DNA of 16,280 bases from an uncultured Collinsella sp. (GCA_958428675.1 CAUAGV010000017.1:1-16280), one strand, 5' to 3'. Numbered from the stretch's first letter, positions 1 to 6,183 are shown. Translations and numbers: made by a program. Notes: generated by a model from the sequence alone, not told the origin.

Positions 1-930
1 TATCTAATGGAAACGTTGCGCGATATGGGCTTTGGCCCCGAGCGCTCCAATAAGGGCAACGTGTTGGTTGAGCTTGGTGGCGAGGGTGAGTCGCTCGTAC
101 TGGCGAGCCATGTCGATACCCTGGGCGCCATGGTACGCTCCATTAAGGACAATGGTCGCCTGCGCCCCACGACGCTCGGCGGGCACCAGTGGTCTACGGC
201 CGATGGCGAGAACTGCACCGTTTACACGCGCGATGGCAATGTCTACACGGGCGTGGTCCTCAATACCGAGCCTTCGGCGCATGTGGCCGATGAGCCGGTC
301 AAGACCATCGAGAAGAACATGGAAATCCTGCTCGACGAGAACGTTGACAGCAAGGACGATGTGCTCGAGCTGGGTATTCAGACCGGCGACATCATCGCTA
401 TGGATCCGCGTACCACGGTGACGGAGAGCGGCTACATCAAGAGCCGCTTCCTGGATGACAAGCTGTCGGCGTCGATTCTGCTGGGCCTGGCCCGCGCCGT
501 TGCTGGCGGCGAGGTGACGCTTTCGCGCAAGGTGTCGCTGCTCTTTACCGTGTACGAGGAGGTTGGCCACGGCGGTGCCTTTGTGCCGGCCGACACGCGC
601 GAGATGATCAGCGTTGACATGGGCTGCGTGGGCGACGACTTGGGCTGCACCGAGCGCATGGTGTCGATTTGCGCCAAGGATTCGGGCGGCCCCTGCAACT
701 GCGATCTGGTGACCACACTGTCCAACATCGCGCGCGAGCTGGAGCTCGATTACGCCATCGACGTGTATCCGCACTACGGCTCCGACGTCGAGGCCACGCT
801 TTCGGCCGGCTATGACATTCGCCATGGCCTGATCGGCCCAGGCGTGTATGCGAGCCACAACTACGAGCGCAGCCACATCGACGGTGTGCGCAACACCTAC
901 GAGCTCGTTCGCGCCTACGTCCAGCGCTAG
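1..930 (+). CDS. M42 family metallo-aminopeptidase (5' end cut by window edge)
   Basis: Predicted cytosolic dinuclear-metal aminopeptidase of the M42 (glutamyl/deblocking aminopeptidase, endoglucanase-M-like) family, which trims N-terminal residues from peptides. The frame is open to base 1 (codons TAT CTA before the first ATG at 7), and about 40-50 residues typical of the family N-terminus are missing, so the true start lies outside the window. Counting from the Met at 7, expected metal and catalytic positions are all visible: H35-V-D37, D150-D151 in RFLDDKLSAS, the E184-E185 pair in YEEVGHGG, D204 in SVDMG, and H284 in the C-terminal ASHNYERSH. The M42 subtype cannot be fixed; the SHxYER ending also resembles members annotated in osmolyte (NAGGN) clusters, but no such neighbours are visible. 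It is followed by its own terminator, so it ends a transcription unit. Confidence 0.9.
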   Translation, partial: YLMETLRDMGFGPERSNKGNVLVELGGEGESLVLASHVDTLGAMVRSIKDNGRLRPTTLGGHQWSTADGENCTVYTRDGNVYTGVVLNTEPSAHVADEPVKTIEKNMEILLDENVDSKDDVLELGIQTGDIIAMDPRTTVTESGYIKSRFLDDKLSASILLGLARAVAGGEVTLSRKVSLLFTVYEEVGHGGAFVPADTREMISVDMGCVGDDLGCTERMVSICAKDSGGPCNCDLVTTLSNIARELELDYAIDVYPHYGSDVEATLSAGYDIRHGLIGPGVYASHNYERSHIDGVRNTYELVRAYVQR

Positions 931-963
931 GGAAGTAGTTTGCGACTCGGCTGACCAATCGCT

Positions 964-989
964 AAGGCCCGATTTCTCGGGCCTTTTTT
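964..989 (+). terminator. Intrinsic terminator after the M42 peptidase gene
   Basis: A perfect 9-bp stem (AAGGCCCGA, 964-972, with TCGGGCCTT, 977-985) closes a TTTC loop and runs into six T residues (984-989). It starts 34 bases after the peptidase stop codon. A weaker outer pairing, CTAAGGC (962-968) with GCCTTAG (991-997), is also possible. Confidence 0.9.
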
Positions 990-999
990 CGCCTTAGGT

Positions 1000-1038
1000 C
1001 GTTTAGTATTATGATGTATGTAATATGTTAACTAAACG
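1000..1038. promoter_or_regulatory. AT-rich upstream region with inverted repeat, possible operator of the HTH-HipA gene
   Basis: CGTTTAGT (1000-1007) and ACTAAACG (1031-1038) are perfect 8-bp inverted arms around a 23-base AT-rich spacer. The region is much more AT-rich than its surroundings and ends 30 bases before the ATG of a gene whose product has a DNA-binding domain, so an autoregulatory operator is a reasonable inference. A -10-like TATTAT lies at 1007-1012 overlapping the left arm, but no convincing -35 partner is seen. Confidence 0.45.
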
Positions 1039-1068
1039 CGTAAATTACTTAACGAGGTGATGCGGCAT

Positions 1069-2442
1069 ATGAATACATCTGAGTACTTATCTATGGGTGA
1101 TGCCGCCCGCCTGTTGGGCGTTACGAAAGCCCGCATATCGCAACTTGCCGCATCGGGGACGCTCGCGTGCGATATTGTGGGCGGCCGTAAGATGGTCGAG
1201 TACAATTCTGCGACCGCCTACCAAAAGGTCCGCAAGCGAGGACGCCGTCCTGCGGCCGATGTGGGACGCAAGTTTACGCTGATGTCGGCCGACCATGAGG
1301 TCGCGCATGTCTCATTTGATCCGACGCGTGAGTTTCCCTTCGAAATCGCCGAGGTCCTCGATGCGCAACGAATGCCGTTTGGCACATGCTCGAGCTCTTC
1401 TCCTACGGTGAATAAGCGGGAGCTCAACGCGTGGTGGGGGCATCGGTCGGTGCCCGATGTTCGCCCCGGGCTTATCTCGCGCTACCGCGAGCTGGGAATT
1501 GTCAACGGCGTTGAGGCGCCGGTTCAGTGCCTGGGCCTCTCGCTTTCGGATTGCTATTGGCTGCGGCCGGCAGAATGCGACGGGCTCGAATGGCGAAACC
1601 TCAATTACTTCGAGAATGATTTTGAGCGATCGGCGCCCGAGGGGCGTTCGGGTTGGCTGGAGGGCATCGGTCTTAAAAATCCCGACAACACATCCGAGGG
1701 CGAGCTTCCTAAATCGTGGATGATTCGCAACGGTGTTCGCGTTCTGGTCAAGGGGTGCGGCATGGACGACCAACGGCCCTTTAACGAGGCGGTTGCAACG
1801 GCTCTGCATCGTCGCTTGCTTTCCAAGGGGGAGTTTGTTCCTTACACGGTTGAGCGCATGTTCGATGGCCCTGTGTGTCTGTGCGACGACTTTCTTGACG
1901 GCCGCGAGGAATATGTTCCGGCTGTTTACGTTAAGAACGCCCTTGGTGGCCAGCGAGGAAGCTCGACGTACGACCGGTACTGCCGCTTTCTTGGTAAGCA
2001 TGGAGCAGACGAGGCTGCCGTGAGAAGGTCTATGTCGCAGATGATCGTTTGCGATGCCCTTTTGGCCAACAGCGACCGCCATTGGCGAAACTTCGGCATC
2101 ATCCGCAATGTCGACACCCTGGAGATAAAACCTGCTCCGCTGTTCGATAGCGGCAACTGCCTGTGGTACAACGTGCCAACTGCCGTGCTCGCAGCTGGGG
2201 AGTTTGGGTTTTCCGCTAAGCCGTTTGGGCCCGACCCTTCCGTCCAGCTGGCGCTTGCGGATTTGCTCGATTGGTTCGATTCATCGCGGCTCAACGGATT
2301 TGTTGATGAGGCGATCGAGATTCTTTCGCAGAGCGAATGGGCCACGGCGGAGGGTCGACTCGAGGCCATCCGCCGCGGCCTCGAGCGTCGCATAATCGAG
2401 GTTGGTGCCGCTGTTGAGGTACTTCGACACGTGCAGCGATAA
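1069..2442 (+). CDS. HTH domain fused to HipA/CtkA-like kinase domain
   Basis: A 457-residue predicted serine/threonine kinase-like protein carrying its own DNA-binding domain. Residues about 5-51 look like an excisionase/MerR-type helix-turn-helix (SMGDAARLLGVTKARISQLA, then a GGRK turn). A basic KRGRRP stretch follows, reminiscent of an AT-hook. The kinase half shows a candidate ATP-binding lysine (VLVKG, K228), a glutamate in FNEAVA (E240), the HipA-type catalytic signature LLANSDRHWRNFG (D336, N341) and the metal-binding APLFDSGN (D360). The ATG at 1069 is preferred over GTG 1057 and ATG 1060 because GAGGTG (1054-1059) sits 9 bases upstream of it. Classical HipBA systems have a separate HipB antitoxin; none is encoded next to this gene, so the HTH may serve that role in cis, or the protein may be a regulator rather than a toxin. 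It converges on mnmA with an 8-base gap. The AT-rich leader and somewhat less GC-biased codons hint at acquisition. Confidence 0.8.
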   Translation: MNTSEYLSMGDAARLLGVTKARISQLAASGTLACDIVGGRKMVEYNSATAYQKVRKRGRRPAADVGRKFTLMSADHEVAHVSFDPTREFPFEIAEVLDAQRMPFGTCSSSSPTVNKRELNAWWGHRSVPDVRPGLISRYRELGIVNGVEAPVQCLGLSLSDCYWLRPAECDGLEWRNLNYFENDFERSAPEGRSGWLEGIGLKNPDNTSEGELPKSWMIRNGVRVLVKGCGMDDQRPFNEAVATALHRRLLSKGEFVPYTVERMFDGPVCLCDDFLDGREEYVPAVYVKNALGGQRGSSTYDRYCRFLGKHGADEAAVRRSMSQMIVCDALLANSDRHWRNFGIIRNVDTLEIKPAPLFDSGNCLWYNVPTAVLAAGEFGFSAKPFGPDPSVQLALADLLDWFDSSRLNGFVDEAIEILSQSEWATAEGRLEAIRRGLERRIIEVGAAVEVLRHVQR

Positions 2443-2450
2443 ACCCGCGG

Positions 2451-3551
2451 CTACTTAAGTGCGCCGGTCACGGTGCCGCCGCCCAGGACGATGTCGCCGC
2501 GGTATATAACGACAGCCTGGCCGGGGGCGATGGCGCGCTGCGGCTCGTCAAAGGTCAGCAACATTTGCCCGTCTTCGCCGCGCGTAAGGGTCGCTGCCTG
2601 GTCTTTCTGTCGGTAGCGGTACTTGGCGCCCACGCGAATGCCGCCGACATCCAGCTCGGCCTCCATGTGGTCGGCAGGGGCGCTCCAAATCCAGTCGTTG
2701 GCCGTGAGCGCCGTGGCCGTCAGGTCCTCTGCCTCGCCCAGATGCACGGTGTTGTTGACGGCGTCGACACCCGTTACGTACACGGGATGCGCCATCGCGA
2801 CGCCCAAGCCCTTACGCTGGCCGATGGTGTAGCGCAGCGCGCCGTTGTGGCGCCCAACCACGCTGCCGTCGCGCCATACGATGTTGCCCGGTGCAGCGGC
2901 ATGTCCGCAGCGGCGCTCGATATAGCCCGCGTAGTCGCCGTCTGGAATAAAGCAGATGTCCTCGCTTTCGGCCTTCTTGGCGTTAACAAAGCCCTGCTCG
3001 GTGGCTATGCGGCGCACGTCGCGCTCTTTGTCTAGGCCTGCCAGCGGAAAGATCGTGTGCGCCAGGCGCTCCTGCGTGAGCGAATACAAAAAGTAACTCT
3101 GGTCCTTTTTGGGGTCCTCGCCGCGATGCAGCTGCCAGGTGCCGTCGGGCGCCTGGCTCGTTTTGGCATAGTGGCCCGTGGCGATGTAGTCGCAGCCCAT
3201 ATCCAGCGCCGCATCCAGCAACGCGCCAAACTTAATATGGCGGTTGCAGATGATGCACGGATTGGGCGTCAGCCCCTCCTGGTAGGCGTTCATAAAACGC
3301 TCGACAACGTTGCGGTCGAAGGTTTGCTGCAGGTCGAGCACGTGATGGGGTATCCCCAGGCGCTCGGCGACGGCCTTTGCATCGGCGATGTCGCGGTCGA
3401 CCTTACTCATGCCCGTGGTGGGATCGGGCGCGGGGCAGGTGAGGCGCATGGTGGCACCGACACATTCGTAACCCTGACTTTTGAGCAGATACGCGGTCAC
3501 GCTGGAATCGACGCCGCCGCTCATGGCGACGAGCACGCGCTTGTTGTGCAT
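2451..3551 (-). CDS. mnmA: tRNA-specific 2-thiouridylase MnmA
   Basis: MnmA activates U34 of tRNA-Glu, -Gln and -Lys with ATP and inserts sulfur to give 2-thiouridine, which is needed for accurate decoding. The 366-residue length is normal. The PP-loop is at residues 11-17 (SGGVDSS). The first catalytic cysteine is C102 in NPCIICNRHIKFG, with C99 also present, and the second is C200 in SEDICFIPDGD, matching the two-cysteine persulfide/disulfide mechanism known for the family. TGHYAK and DQSYFLY, typical of the tRNA-binding core, are also present. The start is fixed by AAGGAG (3561-3566 on the plus strand, read in reverse) 9 bases before the ATG. It lies downstream of cysK on the same strand, a plausible cysteine-to-tRNA sulfur link, although a terminator-like hairpin separates them. 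No terminator is visible after its stop before it meets the convergent HTH-HipA gene. Confidence 0.97.
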   Translation of the reverse strand: MHNKRVLVAMSGGVDSSVTAYLLKSQGYECVGATMRLTCPAPDPTTGMSKVDRDIADAKAVAERLGIPHHVLDLQQTFDRNVVERFMNAYQEGLTPNPCIICNRHIKFGALLDAALDMGCDYIATGHYAKTSQAPDGTWQLHRGEDPKKDQSYFLYSLTQERLAHTIFPLAGLDKERDVRRIATEQGFVNAKKAESEDICFIPDGDYAGYIERRCGHAAAPGNIVWRDGSVVGRHNGALRYTIGQRKGLGVAMAHPVYVTGVDAVNNTVHLGEAEDLTATALTANDWIWSAPADHMEAELDVGGIRVGAKYRYRQKDQAATLTRGEDGQMLLTFDEPQRAIAPGQAVVIYRGDIVLGGGTVTGALK

Positions 3552-3580
3552 GGGGAGGTTCTCCTTGGTGGCATGTGGCC

Positions 3581-3619
3581 AAAAAAGAAAAGCGGCGCGG
3601 GAGGCTGGTTCCGCGCCGC
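3581..3619 (-). terminator. Terminator-like hairpin between cysK and mnmA
   Basis: Read on the minus strand, GCGGCGCGG (3619-3611) pairs perfectly over 9 bp with CCGCGCCGC (3600-3592) around a 10-base loop. TTTTCTTTTTT (3591-3581) follows. This is a textbook intrinsic terminator for cysK, about 110 bases after its stop. It ends only 14 bases before the mnmA Shine-Dalgarno, so it also lies in or at the very start of the mnmA leader and may attenuate mnmA. Confidence 0.85.
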
Positions 3620-3623
3620 AGAC

Positions 3624-3629
3624 ATTGTA
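3624..3629 (-). promoter_or_regulatory. Candidate -10 element for mnmA
   Basis: On the minus strand TACAAT matches the -10 consensus at five of six positions. No good -35 hexamer is seen 16-18 bases upstream. Initiation would fall near 3617, inside the first bases of the 3581-3619 hairpin. Confidence 0.35.
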
Positions 3630-3731
3630 GCAAGTTCGGGCGTCCTGTGGGACACCCTGTTGGGATGAGCTCAGGCTGCCAGAAGAGAGGGGAGACCGGC
3701 GTGCCTTGGACTCGTTCTAAGAACGAGAGCT

Positions 3732-4670
3732 CTAGTTCTGGAAGAGTGCCGTGGACAGGTAGCGCTCGCCGGTGTCGGCGAGCAGCGCCACGATGGTCTT
3801 GCCCTCGTTCTCGGGGCGCTTGGCCAGCTGCAGTGCGGCCCACACGGCGGCGCCGGACGAAATGCCCACGAGCACGCCCTCCTTGTGGCCCACGGCGCGG
3901 CCGGTGGCAAAGGCGTCGTCGTTCTCGACGGGGATGATCTCGTCGTAGACCTGGGTGTCGAGGACGTCGGGCACAAAGCCGGCACCGATACCCTGGATTT
4001 TGTGCGGGCCGGCCTGGCCCTTGGAGAGCACCGGGGAGGTGGCGGGCTCGACGGCGACGACCTGAATCTCGGGGTTTTGCTCCTTGAGGAACTCGCCCAC
4101 GCCGGTCACGGTGCCGCCGGTGCCGACGCCGGCGACGAAGATGTCGACCTTGCCGTCGGTGTCGTCCCAGATCTCGGGGCCGGTCGTGGCCTTGTGAATG
4201 GCCGGGTTCGCGGGGTTCACAAACTGGCCGGCGATGATGCTGTTGGGAGTCTCCTTCTGCAGCTCCTCCGCCTTGGCGATAGCGCCCTTCATGCCCTTGG
4301 AGCCGTCGGTGAGCACGAGCTGCGCACCGTATGCCTGCATCAGCTTGCGGCGCTCGACGGACATGGTCTCGGGCATGGTGATGATCACCTTGTAGCCGCG
4401 GGCCGCCGCCACCGAGGCGATGCCGACGCCGGTGTTGCCGCTCGTGGGCTCGATGATGGTGTAGTCGCCGCCACGCACGAGCTTGCCGGCCTTCTCGGCC
4501 TCGTCAATCATGCTCTTGGCGACGCGGTCTTTAACGGACCCGGCGGGGTTGAAGTATTCCAGTTTGACGAGCACGCGGGCCTTGAGGTCCTCGTCAGCCT
4601 CAAAGTGGGTGAGCTCCAGAAGCGGGGTGTGGCCGATAAGCTGATCGATGGACGTGTAAACATTGCTCAT
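3732..4670 (-). CDS. cysK: Cysteine synthase (O-acetylserine sulfhydrylase)
   Basis: A PLP enzyme that makes L-cysteine from O-acetylserine and sulfide in the cytosol. At 312 residues it has normal CysK length. The PLP lysine is K47 in NPAGSVKDR. The substrate-binding loop TSGNTG is at 77-81 and the phosphate-cradle loop GTGGTVTG at 183-190. GISSGAA (269-275) supplies the pyridine-contacting serine. The C-terminus ADTGERYLST is characteristic of OASS rather than cystathionine beta-synthase or threonine synthase. The start is supported by GGAGGT five bases before the ATG (plus-strand 4676-4681). It is divergent from an Rrf2-family regulator across a dyad-rich spacer, so control by that regulator is likely; in Bacillus subtilis the Rrf2 protein CymR controls cysteine genes and binds CysK itself. 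A small hairpin (CTCGTTC/GAACGAG, 3711-3726) follows the stop, and the strong terminator is at 3581-3619. CysK versus the paralogue CysM cannot be fully settled by eye. Confidence 0.95.
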   Translation of the reverse strand: MSNVYTSIDQLIGHTPLLELTHFEADEDLKARVLVKLEYFNPAGSVKDRVAKSMIDEAEKAGKLVRGGDYTIIEPTSGNTGVGIASVAAARGYKVIITMPETMSVERRKLMQAYGAQLVLTDGSKGMKGAIAKAEELQKETPNSIIAGQFVNPANPAIHKATTGPEIWDDTDGKVDIFVAGVGTGGTVTGVGEFLKEQNPEIQVVAVEPATSPVLSKGQAGPHKIQGIGAGFVPDVLDTQVYDEIIPVENDDAFATGRAVGHKEGVLVGISSGAAVWAALQLAKRPENEGKTIVALLADTGERYLSTALFQN

Positions 4671-4702
4671 GGTGAACCTCCAAAGTGTTCAAATGACTGG
4701 AT

Positions 4703-4720
4703 ACCGTGTGGTTTTACGGT
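4703..4720 (-). repeat. Small inverted repeat in the cysK leader
   Basis: ACCGT (4703-4707) and ACGGT (4716-4720) form a 5-bp stem with an 8-base loop, about 20 bases upstream of the cysK ribosome binding site. It could fold in the leader RNA, but it is short and has no U-run. No known riboswitch class was recognised. Confidence 0.3.
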
Positions 4721-4742
4721 GTGTCTAGCAGCGAAACCCACA

Positions 4743-4755
4743 AACCTTATAGGTT
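4743..4755. promoter_or_regulatory. Short perfect dyad in the cysK/rrf2 spacer
   Basis: AACCT-TAT-AGGTT is a perfect 5+5 dyad about 75 bases upstream of cysK. It is flanked by a second, wide inverted repeat, GTGTCTA (4721-4727) with TAGACAC (4782-4788). It may be a protein-binding site or leader RNA structure. Confidence 0.3.
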
Positions 4756-4777
4756 GTTCGTTTAGCTGTTGGGAAGC

Positions 4778-4806
4778 ATGGTAGACACTAAAGCCTAGTA
4801 ATGCAA
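4778..4806 (-). promoter_or_regulatory. Candidate cysK promoter
   Basis: On the minus strand TTGCAT (4806-4801) and TACCAT (4783-4778) are separated by 17 bases. The hexamers match consensus at three and four positions, so this is modest. Its -35 overlaps the left arm of the 4802-4828 dyad, as expected for a repressed promoter. Confidence 0.35.
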
Positions 4807-4828
4807 TAGGAAATAGGAGATTATTGCA
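4802..4828. promoter_or_regulatory. 27-base dyad, candidate Rrf2-family operator
   Basis: TGCAATA (4802-4808) and TATTGCA (4822-4828) are perfect 7-bp inverted arms with a 13-base spacer. The site lies between two divergent genes, one of which encodes an Rrf2 regulator, and overlaps the candidate cysK -35. Rrf2 proteins bind AT-rich dyads of about this overall length; assigning this site to the adjacent regulator is inference. Confidence 0.45.
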
Positions 4829-4859
4829 AGTTGATTAACCATCTTGACCGGAACGGGTA

Positions 4860-4887
4860 TTTTCAAAGCCAATTTTTCGGCTAGAAT
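4860..4887 (+). promoter_or_regulatory. Candidate promoter of the Rrf2 regulator gene
   Basis: TTTTCA (4860-4865) and TAGAAT (4882-4887) are 16 bases apart, matching consensus at four and five positions. Transcription would start about 30 bases before the ATG at 4925. The surrounding sequence is AT-rich compared with the coding DNA. Confidence 0.5.
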
Positions 4888-4924
4888 TTCAACGAACTAA
4901 AAGACCGAAAGGCAGCACTATTAT

Positions 4925-5353
4925 ATGTTGGTTTCTACTAAGGGCAGATATGCCCTGCGCGTTATGGTCGATCTGGCCGAGCACCAAGCGGCCGGTCGCA
5001 TCCCGCTTAAAGAGATTGCGGCACGTCAGGGTATTTCGGAGAAGTACCTCGAGAATATTCTGGCGACGCTCGTGCGCGCCAATATGCTCTCGGGCATGCG
5101 CGGCAAGGGCGGCGGCTATGTGCTCACACGCCCGCCCGAGCAGTACACGGTGGGCGAGATCTTGCGCCTGACCGAGGGCAGCCTGGCACCGGTCGCCTGC
5201 CTGGATGGCGACTGCAAGGGCTGCTCGCGTTCGGATGAGTGCCCCACGCTCGACGTGTGGAAAAACTTGGACAAGCTCATCAACGACTACCTCGACGGCG
5301 TGACGCTCGATGCGCTCGTCGCCCCCAACGAGGGCTACGACTACGTGATCTAG
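4925..5353 (+). CDS. Rrf2-family transcriptional regulator with four-cysteine cluster (IscR/CymR-like)
   Basis: A 142-residue winged helix-turn-helix repressor of the Rrf2 family. The N-terminus MLVSTKGRYALRVMVDLAEH, the recognition region ISEKYLENILATL and the wing MRGKGGGYVLTRP are hallmark sequences. Residues 92-106 carry cysteines at 92, 97, 100 and 106 (C-x4-C-x2-C-x5-C). IscR, NsrR and RsrR use three conserved cysteines here to hold an Fe-S cluster, whereas Bacillus CymR lacks them, so Fe-S or redox sensing is likely. The divergent cysK suggests control of cysteine synthesis, perhaps in response to cysteine or Fe-S demand. A suf/isc role is also possible, but no such genes are in the window. 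The start is supported by homology and a modest GAAAGG (4907-4912) 12 bases upstream. It is probably autoregulated through the shared spacer. Confidence 0.9.
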   Translation: MLVSTKGRYALRVMVDLAEHQAAGRIPLKEIAARQGISEKYLENILATLVRANMLSGMRGKGGGYVLTRPPEQYTVGEILRLTEGSLAPVACLDGDCKGCSRSDECPTLDVWKNLDKLINDYLDGVTLDALVAPNEGYDYVI

Positions 5354-5390
5354 CCCCACCTGCCATGTGGGGACGGGGTGGAAATGGCAG
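5354..5390 (+). repeat. Overlapping, mutually exclusive hairpins after the Rrf2 gene
   Basis: CCCCAC (5354-5359) pairs with GTGGGG (5367-5372). The loop between them, CTGCCAT (5360-5366), is itself a perfect inverted copy of ATGGCAG (5384-5390), so only one hairpin can form at a time. It begins directly at the stop codon and has no T-run. Part of it, TGGGGACGG..GGAAAT, recurs at 6544-6559, hinting at a short intergenic repeat. Confidence 0.4.
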
Positions 5391-5421
5391 ATCCTCTCGC
5401 CCTTTGAGACTTGGCAAATAA

Positions 5422-5459
5422 GAAGGCCGCCCATTTTTTGCGATGGGCGGCCTTCGTTT
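5422..5459. terminator. Strong, probably bidirectional terminator between convergent genes
   Basis: A perfect 13-bp stem (GAAGGCCGCCCAT, 5422-5434, with ATGGGCGGCCTTC, 5443-5455) has an 8-base loop and GTTTT after it on the plus strand. On the minus strand the stem is followed by TTATTT. It sits between the convergent Rrf2 and membrane-protein genes and can end both transcripts. Confidence 0.9.
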
Positions 5460-5495
5460 TGGGCTGTTGAGACGGGCGCGGCCGGAATGGCCGTT

Positions 5496-5861
5496 TTAGC
5501 CCTCGGCGATGCTGTCGAGGATGCTGCGCATGATGGACACCAGGATGCTGCCCATAAAGGCCGATCCAAAGCTGGCGATGGAGATACCCGCGCCCAGCAG
5601 ATTGACCGACAGGTAGCTGGCCAGCTCGAGCATAAAGCTGTTGACCACAAGCTGAAAAATACCCAGCGTAATGATCGTGAGCGGCAGCGAGATGACCGTC
5701 AGGAACGGCTTGACGAGCGAATCGACGATGTTCAGGAACAGTCCCACGAAGGCGAAACAGACCCAGGCCTCGGCAAAACCGAAGGGCTGGATGCCGGGAA
5801 CGAGGAACGTGGCGATCGCGATGGCGATCGAGGTAAAGAGCCAGTTAAGCATAAAGCGCAT
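5496..5861 (-). CDS. YvlD-type small membrane protein (phage holin family 4 / PF04020-like)
   Basis: A 121-residue integral membrane protein with four predicted transmembrane segments, about residues 5-22, 31-48, 53-78 and 95-112. The family signature is the block around N44 to P60 (NIVDSLVKPFL, ISLP) followed by LTIITLGIFQLVVNSFML, seen in Bacillus YvlD-like proteins. These are often labelled phage holin family 4, but proven holin activity is not established for them, and nothing phage-like is nearby. The internal ATG at 5861 is chosen over the ATG 45 codons upstream because AAAGGA (plus-strand 5870-5875) lies 8 bases before it, and because the upstream extension is polar and unlike the family. 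It ends against the shared terminator at 5422-5459. The function is unknown; related proteins are linked to envelope stress. Confidence 0.85.
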   Translation of the reverse strand: MRFMLNWLFTSIAIAIATFLVPGIQPFGFAEAWVCFAFVGLFLNIVDSLVKPFLTVISLPLTIITLGIFQLVVNSFMLELASYLSVNLLGAGISIASFGSAFMGSILVSIMRSILDSIAEG

Positions 5862-6183
5862 GGTGTGAATCCTTTCTTGCGCATGGCGTGGTGAGGGAGC
5901 GTAAGGGGCACATGCCTTTGCAACTTGGATGGGTGCGGGGCACGGTCCTGTTTGGGCGCCCATTGTCTCAGATATTCGTGGAGCTTGCGTGCGCATTCGG
6001 TTTCAAAACGGCGTTCGTCCTAGAAAACGCGCCGCTGGCAGAGAGTTTTGCCGCTTTAGTTTGGTGGTGTGCTAAACTGCTACGGGCAAAAGCCACAGGC
6101 GTTGCCCTATTGCATAGAACGGGCGAACGATGCCCGATGTCAGTATCAACTTCGATGCCTTTTGGCGGGTTTGGCGGTGATCG
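5862..6183. other. 322-base spacer between divergent membrane-protein and YerC genes
   Basis: Divergent promoter region with no gene that I can support. It contains the ribosome binding site of the minus-strand gene at its left end and a weak candidate promoter for the YerC-like gene at 6048-6078. A plus-strand open frame (5888-6187) crosses it but shows no recognisable protein character and no ribosome binding site. No tRNA or recognisable riboswitch was seen. Confidence 0.6.
6048..6078 (+). promoter_or_regulatory. Weak candidate promoter for the YerC-like gene
   Basis: TTGCCG (6048-6053) and TAAACT (6073-6078) are 19 bases apart, a long spacer, so the match is weak. This would give a leader of about 100 bases before the ATG at 6184. 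Confidence 0.25.

Noticed and set aside
4..876. 290-codon minus-strand open frame opposite the M42 peptidase
   Set aside because: It has the same register effect; the plus strand carries the full set of M42 metal-site residues.
931..1068. Possible separate HipB-like antitoxin upstream of the HipA-like gene
   Set aside because: The interval holds only a terminator and an AT-rich control region; there is no room for a HipB reading frame.
4671..4924. T-box or SAM-type riboswitch in the cysK leader
   Set aside because: Several inverted repeats exist, but I could not find a T-box consensus, an S-box core or a terminator/antiterminator pair before cysK.
5496..5861. Reading the phage-holin-type label as evidence of a prophage
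   Set aside because: No integrase, structural, lysis or repressor genes are nearby; YvlD-like proteins are common chromosomal genes.
5367..5894. 175-codon plus-strand frame antisense to the small membrane protein gene
   Set aside because: It crosses a strong terminator hairpin and lies opposite a well-supported YvlD-type gene; the translation is charged low-complexity.
5862..5996. Upstream 45-codon extension of the membrane protein to an ATG at 5996
   Set aside because: The extension is polar and Pro-rich, unlike the family N-terminus, and a good ribosome binding site precedes the ATG at 5861.
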